Assembly (NCBI GenBank): GCA_949948985.1
Contig: CATLIG010000016.1
Location: forward strand, 1 to 48,033
Source: an uncultured Clostridia bacterium
GTDB lineage: Bacteria; Bacillota; Clostridia; Lachnospirales; CAG-274
DNA length: 48,033 nucleotides
Reading direction: 5' to 3'
Shown here: in pieces, positions 1 through 8,625 of the stretch
Layout: each line of letters begins with the position of its first letter
Numbering within the stretch: the first letter of the stretch is position 1
Program-made: the position numbers and the translations under genes
The notes under the pieces: model-generated
What the model was told of the DNA's origin: nothing
Seen by the model: only the letters and a program-made list of their open reading frames with translations
Databases searched by the model: none

Positions 1-103
1 ATTATATTTTACCACACTTACACAAAAAAATCAATTTCAGAATATACTGATTAATTTTTTTACAACATTTTATAAGACATTATATAATAATAAAAAATAT
101 CTT

Positions 104-364
104 TTATAAAAAAGCGTTAATAATATAAAGCGAAACTATTCCGGGTATTCCAAGAAGTCCCGCCACAGCAAAGGTAATCATATTTATTCCAATAAAAATT
201 CCTTGAGCCGAAAAAAACATATTAATAATATATATACAAACCGAACCTATAATTCCGTTAAAAATAAATTTTCCCACAACTTTAAATTTATCGGAAAAAA
301 ATATTATAACCGTAAATAATAAACATATTCCAATCATATACATAATAATGCTTTCTGATGACAT
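104..364 (-). CDS. bofA: BofA-family inhibitor of pro-sigma-K processing
   Basis: This is an 86-residue, almost wholly hydrophobic protein with two to three predicted membrane segments (about residues 6-23, 32-50 and 58-84). The C-terminal part, with Asn-x-x-Thr followed by GLLGIPG near residues 70-76, matches the BofA family as I know it. BofA acts in the outer forespore membrane, where it holds the SpoIVFB protease inactive until engulfment. The gene follows yaaL by about 66 bp on the same strand, the order seen in Bacillus (recR-yaaL-bofA), which supports the call. A GGAGG-like site (plus-strand cccctcc) precedes the ATG. recR itself is not upstream. Many Clostridia lack SpoIVFB, so the exact target here is inferred. 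Confidence 0.85.
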   Translation of the reverse strand: MSSESIIMYMIGICLLFTVIIFFSDKFKVVGKFIFNGIIGSVCIYIINMFFSAQGIFIGINMITFAVAGLLGIPGIVSLYIINAFL

Positions 365-430
365 AAAACCCCTCCAAAAACACGCAAAACATTATTTAAC
401 ATCAAAATTCATTAAAACCGCTCACTGCTT

Positions 431-682
431 TCATATACTTTCAAAGCCATTCGCAATAAGCCCTCTTTCTTTACATAATTTAATATAATACTGATACTTC
501 ATATTAAGAGCTTGAATTTCATATATAAAACTGTCAATAAGTATAGCATCAGTTATATAGTCAAATTCCTGATGAACATAATCAAGCTCTTTTTTCACAT
601 TATAAAGCATATCCATTATTCGTTCATTATCATTATCAGTTTCTTTAGTTTTACTGATTTTTTCAAAAAATTTTTTTATCAT
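431..682 (-). CDS. yaaL: YaaL-like DUF2508 protein
   Basis: An 83-residue, charged, helical protein matches the small DUF2508/YaaL family, whose role is unknown. I start it at the ATG at 682 (MIKKFFEK). A GGGAGG ribosome binding site lies 8 bp upstream there, whereas the longer reading frame beginning at 727 has no such site and runs into a repeat element. The protein has a lysine-rich N-terminus and a Tyr-rich helical core (YVHQEFDYITDA), ending with an LCKERGL segment. It sits directly upstream of bofA, the conserved pairing. It is probably cytoplasmic. Confidence 0.75.
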   Translation of the reverse strand: MIKKFFEKISKTKETDNDNERIMDMLYNVKKELDYVHQEFDYITDAILIDSFIYEIQALNMKYQYYIKLCKERGLIANGFESI

Positions 683-710
683 AATAAAAACCTCCCATAA
701 ATATATAAAC

Positions 711-786
711 TTATAACGACAAAACAATGAAATATTATTAATACATAATATTTATAAACATATAATATTTCTATTGTTTCACTATA
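711..786. repeat. Family A inverted-repeat element
   Basis: The left end (TTATAACGACAAAACAATG...) and the complement of the right end (TATAGTGAAACAATAG...) form imperfect inverted repeats that continue into AAATATTA on both sides. The element lies just upstream of yaaL and abuts the family 1 element that starts at 791. The same end sequence recurs in many other gaps of the window. Confidence 0.6.
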
Positions 787-790
787 GATA

Positions 791-954
791 TATAGTCAGT
801 CAACACAAAAATAAACAAGTTCAGCAATCAAAATCATTTTTAACACATTATCATCTGTCGGCATAAAATTAGTAGATATGCTCTTTCCTCTTCCTTGTAA
901 AAATAATTTTCATAATGTGCCTTCTTTTATTCATTTTCAAGTTGTTTGACCATA
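791..954. repeat. Family 1 MITE-like element (TATAGTCAATCAAC ends)
   Basis: The left end TATAGTCAGTCAACAC and the complement of the right end (TATGGTCAAACAACTT) are terminal inverted repeats enclosing about 130 bp with no coding potential. A degenerate internal hairpin (GTCGGCATA...TATGC) matches the near-perfect hairpin of the copy at 46892-47054. With the family A element at 711-786, this accounts for much of the yaaL-secG gap. I see nothing gene-like in the remaining 955-1184. Confidence 0.7.
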
Positions 955-1184
955 GTTTTTAAAAATTTATTCTCATTAATAATATAGTCCTAAAATTTTC
1001 ATTTTATTCCAAGCATATTAAATTTTTGAAAAAACAAGCATACCTTTTCATAAACCTAAGTAAAAACGATTTTCCAAAAGTTGTCGCTTATGTTTTTAAA
1101 CAAGTCTAATATACAGTTTTTTATCCACAAAAATCAAATTTTATAAAATTATAAATATCAGCTAATTTTATTTATATTTCTACA

Positions 1185-1231
1185 CAAAAAAACATCTTTT
1201 ATACTATAAATAAAAAGTACAAAAGATGTTT
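1185..1231 (-). terminator. Rho-independent terminator after secG
   Basis: An 11-bp perfect stem (AAACATCTTTT / AAAAGATGTTT) is followed on the minus strand by a run of T. It lies about 33 bp after the secG stop codon, so it should end that transcript. Confidence 0.75.
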
Positions 1232-1263
1232 AAAATTATATTTTCATTCAATTTTGTATATAA

Positions 1264-1710
1264 TTAAGTATTTTGCTCCCCTGCGTTTTCAGGCTCAGCA
1301 ACATTATTTTCCGCCGCAGCATTATTTTCAGGTGCTGCCAAGCTGCTTTCACTTTCAGGAGCTACCACGTTGTCCTCAGCTTCTCCCGTATCAGAACCAT
1401 CTATATTATTAAACTCAGAAGAAGGAGTGTTTTGAATTTCTTCAGTACCACTAAACATAGTTGGCAAAAAAGAAATCACAAGAGCAAATATAATAAACAA
1501 AGTAGCGAGAATTTTCGTATACTTTGTAAGTTTACCCTCTAAAGACCTTCCTTTATTCTTGTCCCAATAAGTATTTGACTGACCCATTCCACCTAAAGCG
1601 CCTGTAAGTCCTGACGCGTTTTTAGACTGCATAAGTATCACAACAATAAGAGCGACACTTATAATAATTTCCACAGCAGATAATATTACAGTTATAACCG
1701 ACTCGTTCAC
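1264..1710 (-). CDS. secG: Preprotein translocase subunit SecG with long acidic tail
   Basis: SecG is the small accessory subunit of the SecYEG membrane channel. The first ~75 residues hold the family pattern: a transmembrane segment (VITVILSAVEIIISVALIVVI), a glycine-rich loop (GLTGALGGMGQSNTYWDKNKG) and a second membrane helix. I choose the GTG at 1710 because AGGAGG stands 5 bp before it; the longer frame from 1758 has no comparable site. The protein is 148 residues, about twice the usual SecG. The last ~60 residues are a Glu/Ala/Asn/Pro-rich low-complexity tail, which would lie outside the membrane on the extracytoplasmic face by SecG topology. The gene has its own terminator and is not next to rnr or smpB as in many Firmicutes. 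Confidence 0.9.
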   Translation of the reverse strand: MNESVITVILSAVEIIISVALIVVILMQSKNASGLTGALGGMGQSNTYWDKNKGRSLEGKLTKYTKILATLFIIFALVISFLPTMFSGTEEIQNTPSSEFNNIDGSDTGEAEDNVVAPESESSLAAPENNAAAENNVAEPENAGEQNT

Positions 1711-1841
1711 ACTTACACCTCCTATAGTTATTAAATCCACAAAAATTAAATAAAACAATTTTTATGGCATTGATATTTCCAATAAACCATTTAATCATAA
1801 ATAATTAATGATAATATCACACTTTTTTTAGTATACCACAT

Positions 1842-1867
1842 AAAAATATATTCCGCAATATATTTTT
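1842..1867 (-). terminator. Possible terminator hairpin after aroC
   Basis: AAAAATATATT and AATATATTTTT form an 11-bp AT stem with a four-base loop, ending in T residues on the minus strand, about 9 bp past the aroC stop. The stem is AT-only, so strength is uncertain. Confidence 0.45.
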
Positions 1868-1875
1868 TTCAAAAT

Positions 1876-2982
1876 TTACAAATTTTCATAATAATTTTTT
1901 ATATAATCAATTTTAGAACTCATACTGGCAAAAATTAAATCAAGTAAAGTTATTGACGCCATAGCCTCGACAACGACAACAGCTCTTGCAACAACAATAG
2001 GGTCATGCCTGCCTTTTATTTCAATTTCAACATTTTCACCCGTATCGGAAATTGTTTTTTGAGGGCTTGCGATAGATGGAGTCGGTTTAAATGCCGCTCT
2101 GAAAATAATATTACCTCCATCTGAAATTCCTCCTAATATTCCTCCCGAATTATTAGAATACTTATGTATATTTTTATTTTCATCATAGAAAAACCCATCG
2201 TTATTAACTAAGCCGGTAACTTTAGTGGCATCAAAACCAAGACCAAACTCAATTCCCTTGACAGCGCCTATAGAAAGTATAGCTTTAGCTAAAGAAGAAT
2301 CCAGCTTATCAAAAACAGGCTCTCCAATACCCGGTTTAACTCCTGAAATTTCACATTGAACAATGCCTCCTGCCGAATCCTTTTTTCTCATTACCTCATC
2401 AAGAAATTTTTCAGCTTTCAAAGCCGCATTTGAATCCGGCATTACAAAAGCGTTATTAAATCTTTCATCAATATCAAAATTATTATAATCTATTTCAATA
2501 TTTCCGATAGACCTTGTATATGCCTTTACCTCTATACCTAATGACATAAGAATTTTTCTGGCGACAGCCCCTGCCGCTACTCTGGCGGCAGTCTCTCTCG
2601 CTGATGAACGACCTCCGCCTCTATAATCGCGAAATCCGTATTTAGTATGAAATCCAAAATCAGCGTGACCCGGTCTGAATACCTTTGAAATTTCGGAATA
2701 ATCTTTAGACCGTTGGTCTTTATTAAAAATAATTAAAGATATTGGCGTACCTGTAGTTCTGCCGTTAAAAACACCCGATAAAATCTCAACTAAATCTCCT
2801 TCCGACCTTTGAGTCGTATATTTTCCCGTTCCGGGTTTTCTTCTGTCAAGGTCTTGCTGAATATCATTCTCAGAAAGTTCAACTCCCGCGGGACAGCCAT
2901 CAATAACAACCCCAAGACCTTTTCCATGAGATTCTCCCCACGTTGATATTTTAAACATATTACCATATACTGATCCCGGCAT
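1876..2982 (-). CDS. aroC: Chorismate synthase
   Basis: This enzyme converts 5-enolpyruvylshikimate-3-phosphate to chorismate, the last shikimate-pathway step, using reduced FMN. The 368-residue length is normal. Signature segments are present: the N-terminal GESHGKGLGVVIDGCPAG, the RRKPGTGKYTTQRSEGD region, RPGHADFGFHTKYGFRDYRGGGRSSARETAARVAAGA, and the C-terminal GRHDPIVVARAVVVVEAM. The start has an AAAGGAGG site just upstream. It is a single-gene unit here, apart from other shikimate genes. Its product feeds the trpE enzyme encoded about 7 kb away in this window. Confidence 0.97.
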   Translation of the reverse strand: MPGSVYGNMFKISTWGESHGKGLGVVIDGCPAGVELSENDIQQDLDRRKPGTGKYTTQRSEGDLVEILSGVFNGRTTGTPISLIIFNKDQRSKDYSEISKVFRPGHADFGFHTKYGFRDYRGGGRSSARETAARVAAGAVARKILMSLGIEVKAYTRSIGNIEIDYNNFDIDERFNNAFVMPDSNAALKAEKFLDEVMRKKDSAGGIVQCEISGVKPGIGEPVFDKLDSSLAKAILSIGAVKGIEFGLGFDATKVTGLVNNDGFFYDENKNIHKYSNNSGGILGGISDGGNIIFRAAFKPTPSIASPQKTISDTGENVEIEIKGRHDPIVVARAVVVVEAMASITLLDLIFASMSSKIDYIKNYYENL

Positions 2983-3179
2983 AAATTTTCCTCCTTTGTT
3001 TACGGAAATAGTACAATTATTAAATCCACATACGTTTATAGCAATTCATTTAAAAATAAAAAATATTTTACTTAAAATTTCATTGAAAAACATTCTACCT
3101 TTTAAATATTGAAAACATAGAGAAATGTTTAATAAAATAATTCTGCTTTATGAAGCTTTTCTGTAATTGCTGTAAAATA

Positions 3180-3210
3180 AAAAAGCCGTAAACCAAAAAA
3201 GCAAACGGCA
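3180..3210 (-). terminator. Terminator of tRNA-Arg
   Basis: On the minus strand GCCGT...ACGGC forms a hairpin with an interrupted upper stem, followed by TTTTTT, immediately after the tRNA 3' end. Confidence 0.6.
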
Positions 3211-3215
3211 AAAAG

Positions 3216-3289
3216 CGTCCCCGAGAGGATTTGAACCTCCGACCCCTCGCTTAGGAGGCGAGTGCTCTATCCTGCTGAGCTACGAGGAC
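3216..3289 (-). tRNA. tRNA-Arg (anticodon CCT)
   Basis: A complete cloverleaf reads on the minus strand. The acceptor stem is GTCCTCG/CGGGGAC with one G-U pair. The D arm is GCTC-AGCAGGATA-GAGC, and the anticodon stem CTCGC/GCGAG encloses the loop CTCCTAA (anticodon CCT, Arg AGG codon). The T arm is GGTTCAAATCC. Discriminator G is at 3216 and the 3' CCA is not encoded. It stands alone between aroC and the yjbR-like gene. Confidence 0.95.
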
Positions 3290-3407
3290 ATATAAAATAT
3301 AAAAACCACAGATATATTATATAATATAAGAAAAAAACTGTCAATAAAATATTTATAAAATTCACGAAAACTAATTAAAAAAATCAATTTTCATGAATTT
3401 TATATAT

Positions 3408-3746
3408 CTATTTTCTCTTTTTAGCAGTCAAATTGTAGCTTTCCTTTATCATCATACAAATATCATCATCAGGTACTGTTCCGTCTAAAATGACTGAGTT
3501 CCAATGCTTTTTGTTTAAATGATAAGCCGGTATAACAGAATTAAACGTTTCTCGCCAAAAGTCAATCCAATCCGTTCTGCACTTTAAATTTATCCATACA
3601 TATCCATCTTTTTTAAATATCCAAGCGAAAACCTTCTTATTGTCACAATGCCTAATAACAGTCCAATTATTATCACGAAAAGGATAATCTTCATAAACAT
3701 TCCCAAATGTCAGACAATAATCTATCACTTCTTTTTTATGAACCAT
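3408..3746 (-). CDS. YjbR/MmcQ-family protein
   Basis: This 112-residue soluble protein fits the YjbR/MmcQ family (CyaY-like fold, often annotated as DNA-binding with little direct evidence). Family features seen are the N-terminal VIDYCLTFGNVYEDYPF segment, the W-x-V-I-R-H strand, KVFAWIFKKDGYVWINLKC, and the C-terminal HLNKKHWNSVILDGTVPDDDI. The length is typical. It stands alone between tRNA-Arg and a family 1 repeat. Its biological role is unknown. Confidence 0.85.
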   Translation of the reverse strand: MVHKKEVIDYCLTFGNVYEDYPFRDNNWTVIRHCDNKKVFAWIFKKDGYVWINLKCRTDWIDFWRETFNSVIPAYHLNKKHWNSVILDGTVPDDDICMMIKESYNLTAKKRK

Positions 3747-3788
3747 TTTCCAAACCCCCGTTCATAACGTATTTTAAATTTTCATAAA

Positions 3789-3866
3789 TATAGTCAATCA
3801 ACTTGAAAATGAGCAAAAGGATTTTTATCCGCTGAACTTGTTCAATTTTTAAATTGATTGACTATA
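3789..3866. repeat. Short family 1 MITE-like element
   Basis: TATAGTCAATCAACTT at the left and the near-exact inverted copy at the right (AAATTGATTGACTATA) bound a 78-bp element. Its interior GGATTTTTATCCGC(T)GAACTTG also occurs, inverted, in the copy at 46892-47054, so the two are related and this one looks internally deleted. It ends 15 bp from the topB stop codon. Confidence 0.75.
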
Positions 3867-3881
3867 ACTTTTATCCGCAAA

Positions 3882-6044
3882 CTAAAATTTAAGCTGACTT
3901 AAAATATCTTTCATAGGATTATTAATTTCAGTGTCTTTATTGAGATTTTTCAAAAACCTCTGAACATCCCTCTTATCCATTTTATTATTTTCAGCTTTTT
4001 TACGCTCCTGAAAAACAGAATACCTTTCCCTGTATCCGCACGAGCAAACAAATTTTCTTCCATCGCCTTCGCCGACAAGTTCCAGCTTTTTATGACATTC
4101 AGGACATCTTGCGTTTGTAACAAGAGAAACTGACTTTTTATAACCACATTCTCTGTCCTGACAAACAAGCATTTTTCCCTTTTTGCCATTAACCTCAAGC
4201 ATAAACTTTCCACATTCAGGACATTTGGTTGTGGATAAATTATCATGTTTATAAACTTCATCGCTGTTTTTGATTTCACCAATAATACTTTTTGTATAAT
4301 CCTTAATTTCCGACATAAAAGAATTTCTGTCAAGACTGCCCTTAGCTATCTTTCCAAGTTTAAGCTCCCACCTTGCGGTCATCTCAGGAGATTTAAGCTC
4401 TTTTGGGGCAAGCCTTAAAAGCTGTTTTCCTTTTGAGGTAATGAAAATATCATTACCTCTTTTTTCTATCAAATAAGAATTAAAAAGCTTTTCAATAATG
4501 TCAGCCCTTGTAGCAACTGTTCCAAGCCCTCCTGTTTCTCCAAGCGTTTTGCTTAGTATTTTATCATTATTTTCCATATACTTAGATGGATTTTCCATAG
4601 CCGATAATAATGTTGCTTCTGTAAATCTTGCCGGCGGTTTTGTATTTCCACTTGTAAGATTTACTCTGCCGGCAGTAATTTCAGAGCCCTTTGCAAACTC
4701 TGGCAAATCCTGGTGTTGTATATCATCATTGTTTTCCTCATAATCATATACTTCCTTATATCCCTTTTTTATAATCCTTCTACCTTTAGCAAAAAACATT
4801 TCCCCACCTATTTCACATTTGACACTAATCTGTTCATATTCAAAAGGAGGATATAATACACATAAAAACCTTTTAATAACCATATCATAAATTTTCTTTT
4901 CCTTTTCAGTAAAATCATCATAATAAACAGGCTGTTCCGTAGGTATAATAGCGTGATGGTCAGAAACTTTTTTGTTATCGACAAAATTTGAGTTACCTTT
5001 AATTTTGCTTTTAAGCAGATAATTTTTAAATTTAAAATATTCTTTAGGCAAAGCTGATAGCCTTTCAGGAATTGTTTCCACAATATCCTCCGTCAAATAC
5101 CTTGAGTCCGTTCTTGGATATGTTAAAACCTTGTGCCTTTCATAAAGAGTCTGCATAATTGAAAGAGTTTCTTTTGCCGAAAAACCAAATCTTTTATTGG
5201 CATCTCTCTGTAACTCTGTCAAATCATACAGTAAAGGAGAATATGATTTCTTCAAATTTTTATCAACAGAAACAATTTTACCCTTTTTATTTTTGCAGTT
5301 TTCTACAGCGCTATCTCTTTTTTCTTTGTCAAATGTTTTAATATCTCCGCTTTTTTTATCAGTCCAAATAAATTTAACTTTACCACTTAAAATCTCAAAT
5401 CCAAAAAATTGTTTCGGCTGAAAATTTCTTATATCATCTTCTCTTTTAAGTATTATAGAAAGAGTAGGTGTCTGTACACGTCCGCAGGATAATTGGGCGT
5501 TAAATTTTGAAGTAAGCGCTCTTGTAGCGTTAATTCCTACAAGCCAGTCTGCTTCCGCTCTCGAAACAGCGGAATAATAAAGATTATCATATTCCTTTCC
5601 GTTTTTAAGCTTAGAAAAACCTTCTCTTATAGCCTTATCCGTAACAGAAGAAATCCAAAGTCTTTTAAGAGGTTTTTTATTTCCCGCCTTAACAAGACAC
5701 CACCTTGCCACAAGCTCTCCTTCCCTGCCTGCGTCCGTTGCGATAACAATTTCCGATATATCTTTTCTTTGTATAAGACCTTTAACTATTCCAAATTGTT
5801 TTGATGTTTGCTTGATAACAACAAGTTCTGTCTTTTTCGGTATAATAGGTAAATCATTAAGATTCCAGCTTTTATATTTTTCATTGTATTTTTCAGGGTC
5901 GGCAAGTGTCACAAGATGCCCCATAGCCCATGTAACAACATATTTTCCGCCCTCAAGAAAACCGTTAGACCCATTTTTACAGCCAAGCACCCTCGCTATA
6001 TCCTTGCCTACAGAGGGCTTTTCAGCGATAACAAGAATTTTCAT
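3882..6044 (-). CDS. topB: DNA topoisomerase III (type IA)
   Basis: A type IA topoisomerase passes single strands through a transient 5'-phosphotyrosyl break. The 720-residue protein begins with the Toprim motif (VIAEKPSVGKDIA), has the acidic ATDAGREGE motif near residues 102-110 and the active-site tyrosine near residue 309 in TYPRTDSR. The C-terminus carries two topoisomerase zinc-ribbon modules (CPECGKF...CQDRECGYKK and CPECHKK...CSCGYRER), as in TopB of many Firmicutes. Its ATG overlaps the trpA stop codon (ATGA), so it is the last gene of the trp transcript and translationally coupled to trpA. This is an unusual place for a topoisomerase. Confidence 0.95.
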   Translation of the reverse strand: MKILVIAEKPSVGKDIARVLGCKNGSNGFLEGGKYVVTWAMGHLVTLADPEKYNEKYKSWNLNDLPIIPKKTELVVIKQTSKQFGIVKGLIQRKDISEIVIATDAGREGELVARWCLVKAGNKKPLKRLWISSVTDKAIREGFSKLKNGKEYDNLYYSAVSRAEADWLVGINATRALTSKFNAQLSCGRVQTPTLSIILKREDDIRNFQPKQFFGFEILSGKVKFIWTDKKSGDIKTFDKEKRDSAVENCKNKKGKIVSVDKNLKKSYSPLLYDLTELQRDANKRFGFSAKETLSIMQTLYERHKVLTYPRTDSRYLTEDIVETIPERLSALPKEYFKFKNYLLKSKIKGNSNFVDNKKVSDHHAIIPTEQPVYYDDFTEKEKKIYDMVIKRFLCVLYPPFEYEQISVKCEIGGEMFFAKGRRIIKKGYKEVYDYEENNDDIQHQDLPEFAKGSEITAGRVNLTSGNTKPPARFTEATLLSAMENPSKYMENNDKILSKTLGETGGLGTVATRADIIEKLFNSYLIEKRGNDIFITSKGKQLLRLAPKELKSPEMTARWELKLGKIAKGSLDRNSFMSEIKDYTKSIIGEIKNSDEVYKHDNLSTTKCPECGKFMLEVNGKKGKMLVCQDRECGYKKSVSLVTNARCPECHKKLELVGEGDGRKFVCSCGYRERYSVFQERKKAENNKMDKRDVQRFLKNLNKDTEINNPMKDILSQLKF

Positions 6045-6814
6045 TGATTAATCTCCTTAATAAATGTTTTAACATTTTCTAAATTTCCGTTGCTTTCAAA
6101 AATTTTCCTTACTATAGCCGAACCAATAATCACTCCGTCAGCATCTTTTTCAAACATTTCCACATCCTCTTTTTTTGAAATGCCAAACCCCACGCATACA
6201 GGAGTATCTGTCTGTTCTTTAATTTTATTGATAAACGAAAAAATTCGTTTGTCAAAAGTTTTTCTTTCACCTGTAACGCCAAGAGAAGAAACACAGTAAA
6301 TAAAACCTTTAGCGTTTTTTACAAGCATGGGCATACGTTCACCTGATGTAATCGCTATAAGTGGAATACAATAAATACTTGTACTCTCAATTAATGAAGA
6401 AATCTCATCATATTCCTCATAAGGCAAATCAGGAACAATAATTCCGTCAAATCCAGCATTCTCGCAGTTTTTAATAAATTTTTCTTTTCCATATCCAAAA
6501 ATAGTGCTGTAATACACCATTGCTACCAAAGCAACGTCTGATTTCTTTCTTATATTTTTAACTGTCTCAAAAAATTTATCTAATTTAAAACCATTCTCAA
6601 TAGCTCTTGACGATGCCGCCTGAATAACGGGACCATCAGCTAAAGGGTCAGAAAAAGGAATACCAACTTCAATAATATGACATCCCGCATCCTCAAGCAT
6701 ATAAATAATTTCCTCTGTTTCTGAAAGAGAGGGGTCGCCGCCGCACACATAAGGGATAAAAGCCTTTTCTCCTTTACTTTTCATCATTTCAAATTTTTGG
6801 TCAATTCTGTTCAT
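6041..6814 (-). CDS. trpA: Tryptophan synthase alpha chain
   Basis: The alpha subunit cleaves indole-3-glycerol phosphate to indole and glyceraldehyde-3-phosphate and passes indole to TrpB through a tunnel. The 257-residue TIM barrel has the catalytic pair Glu49 (HIIEVGIPFSDP) and Asp60 (PLADGP), the IVPDLPYEEY segment, and the phosphate-binding VGFGISKKEDV loop. A GGGGGAG site precedes the ATG. The gap to trpB is 16 bp and topB overlaps the end. It belongs to the trpEGCFBA operon. Confidence 0.97.
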   Translation of the reverse strand: MNRIDQKFEMMKSKGEKAFIPYVCGGDPSLSETEEIIYMLEDAGCHIIEVGIPFSDPLADGPVIQAASSRAIENGFKLDKFFETVKNIRKKSDVALVAMVYYSTIFGYGKEKFIKNCENAGFDGIIVPDLPYEEYDEISSLIESTSIYCIPLIAITSGERMPMLVKNAKGFIYCVSSLGVTGERKTFDKRIFSFINKIKEQTDTPVCVGFGISKKEDVEMFEKDADGVIIGSAIVRKIFESNGNLENVKTFIKEINQ

Positions 6815-6830
6815 AATAAATTACTCCCCC

Positions 6831-8012
6831 TTAAAATTCTTTTCCAAGGTATTTAGCGACAGTATGAACATCTTTGTCGCCTCTTCCTGAAAGATTAACA
6901 ATAGCAATTTCATCTTTTTTCATTTTTGGAACGGTCTTTAAGGCCTCCGCTAAAGCGTGAGAGCTTTCTATAGCCGGCATAATCCCTTCGTAACGGCAAA
7001 GGGTTTTAAAAGCCTCTATAGACTCGTCATCTGTAACGGAAGTATATTTGACTCTTCCTGTATCACGAAAATAAGCATGTTCAGGACCTACACCCGGATA
7101 ATCAAGTCCGGCTGAAATTGAGTATGCGGTCTTTATAAGTCCATCGTCGTCTTGTAAAATACATGTTTTCATACCATGTAAAATACCTGTTCTTCCCTCT
7201 GCAAAAGCTGAAGCGTGTTCTCCCGTTTCAACACCAAGTCCGGCAGCCTCAACTCCGATAAGCTCAACATTTTTGTCCTCAATAAACGGATAAAATATAC
7301 CCATAGAATTACTTCCTCCTCCTACGCAGGCAAATATTTTATCAGGAAGCCTTCCTTCTATTTCCATAACTTGTTTTTTAGTTTCATCACCAATAATTCT
7401 CTGGAAATCCCTAACCATTGTAGGATAAGGATGCGGACCTACAACAGAACCTATAATATAAAAGGTATCCTCAGCGCGCGCCGCCCATGTTCTTATAGCC
7501 TCATTGGTAGCGTCTTTTAAAGTCCCCGTTCCGCTGGCAACAGGAATAACCTTTGCTCCCAAAAGCTCCATACGAAAAACATTAAGCTTTTGCCTTTCAA
7601 TATCCTCAACACCCATATACACTTCACATTCCATATCAAACAAAGCCGCCGCTGTAGCGGTCGCTACTCCATGCTGACCCGCTCCTGTTTCCGCTATTAC
7701 CTTTGTTTTTCCCATATGCTTAGCAAGCAAAGCCTGACCTATAGCATTATTTATTTTATGAGCTCCCGTATGGTTTAAATCCTCTCTTTTAAGATAAATC
7801 TTAGCTCCACCGCACATTTCAGTAAGCCTTTCGGCATAATATAAAACCGATGGTCTGCCAACATAGTATTTCATATATTTCATATAGTCGTTTTTAAACT
7901 CATCACTTGAACAATATTCTTCATATTCTTTTTCAAGTGTTTTTAGCGTATTCATAAGAGTTTCCGGAACAAATTGTCCTCCGTATTCACCAAAATCCTT
8001 ATTTAAACTCAT
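6831..8012 (-). CDS. trpB: Tryptophan synthase beta chain
   Basis: The PLP-dependent beta subunit condenses indole with serine. The 393-residue length is usual. The PLP lysine is Lys86 in [10 protein letters not shown], the catalytic glutamate lies in [11 protein letters not shown], and the phosphate-binding loop is [12 protein letters not shown]. The N-terminal [13 protein letters not shown] is characteristic of the standard TrpB1 form. The ATG lies inside the end of trpF, with an AGGAGG site also inside trpF, so the two are likely translationally coupled. Confidence 0.98.
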   Translation of the reverse strand: MSLNKDFGEYGGQFVPETLMNTLKTLEKEYEEYCSSDEFKNDYMKYMKYYVGRPSVLYYAERLTEMCGGAKIYLKREDLNHTGAHKINNAIGQALLAKHMGKTKVIAETGAGQHGVATATAAALFDMECEVYMGVEDIERQKLNVFRMELLGAKVIPVASGTGTLKDATNEAIRTWAARAEDTFYIIGSVVGPHPYPTMVRDFQRIIGDETKKQVMEIEGRLPDKIFACVGGGSNSMGIFYPFIEDKNVELIGVEAAGLGVETGEHASAFAEGRTGILHGMKTCILQDDDGLIKTAYSISAGLDYPGVGPEHAYFRDTGRVKYTSVTDDESIEAFKTLCRYEGIMPAIESSHALAEALKTVPKMKKDEIAIVNLSGRGDKDVHTVAKYLGKEF

Positions 8013-8625
8013 TTTTAATCCTCCTCATAAGACTTTTTATTTTATAATAATCCTTTATTCCGTCAGTTTCAACAGAAGAACTTAAATCAAGTACATCAGG
8101 CTTTACCACATTATAAGCGGTGATAATATTTTCCTCATTAAGCCCTCCGGCCAAAACAGTAAAATATTTTTTGCTGAAATCTTTAGCTAACTCCCATTTA
8201 AAAGTTTTTCCGCTGCCTCCTCTTAAATCTTTTGTATATGTATCTAAAAGAAATCCATCGGCATTTTTAAATTTAAGCGCCGCGGTTTCAGGATTTTCAT
8301 TACACACAGAAATACTTTTCCATACAGTTTTTCCCTTAAAACCTCCGCAGAAATCATCATTTTCATCAGAATGTAATTGAATAACATCTAAATCAACAAA
8401 ATCATCAATCGTTTTTACCTCTTCAAAAGACATATCAGCGAAAACGCCGACAATTTTTATTCCTTTTCGTAAAACTTTTTTTATTTCCAGAGCGTTTGCT
8501 TTTGAAACTTGCCGTTTACCTCTTGCAAAAACAAAACCGATATAATCAATTTCAAAATCATTAATTTTATAAATATCGTCGATTGTTTTTATACCACATA
8601 TTTTAATTTGAGGACGCATAGGCAC
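7999..8625 (-). CDS. trpF: Phosphoribosylanthranilate isomerase
   Basis: TrpF performs the Amadori rearrangement of phosphoribosylanthranilate in the third committed step to tryptophan. The protein shows the N-terminal [11 protein letters not shown] with the catalytic cysteine, the [13 protein letters not shown] segment, and the C-terminal [10 protein letters not shown] and [14 protein letters not shown] phosphate-binding loops. I favour the GTG at 8625 (208 residues), 9 bp after a GGAGG site; the ATG at 8616 is an alternative. Either start overlaps the 3' end of trpC, and the longer frame from 8661 is unsupported. No fusion with trpC is seen. Confidence 0.93.
   Translation of the reverse strand: MPMRPQIKICGIKTIDDIYKINDFEIDYIGFVFARGKRQVSKANALEIKKVLRKGIKIVGVFADMSFEEVKTIDDFVDLDVIQLHSDENDDFCGGFKGKTVWKSISVCNENPETAALKFKNADGFLLDTYTKDLRGGSGKTFKWELAKDFSKKYFTVLAGGLNEENIITAYNVVKPDVLDLSSSVETDGIKDYYKIKSLMRRIKNEFK

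Noticed and set aside
1273..1542. 89-codon plus-strand frame over secG
   Set aside because: It is antisense to the secG coding sequence, lacks a ribosome binding site and has no recognisable content.
3950..4333. 127-codon minus-strand frame inside topB
   Set aside because: It is an alternative frame of the zinc-ribbon end of topB with no start site of its own; the topB frame holds the clear motifs.
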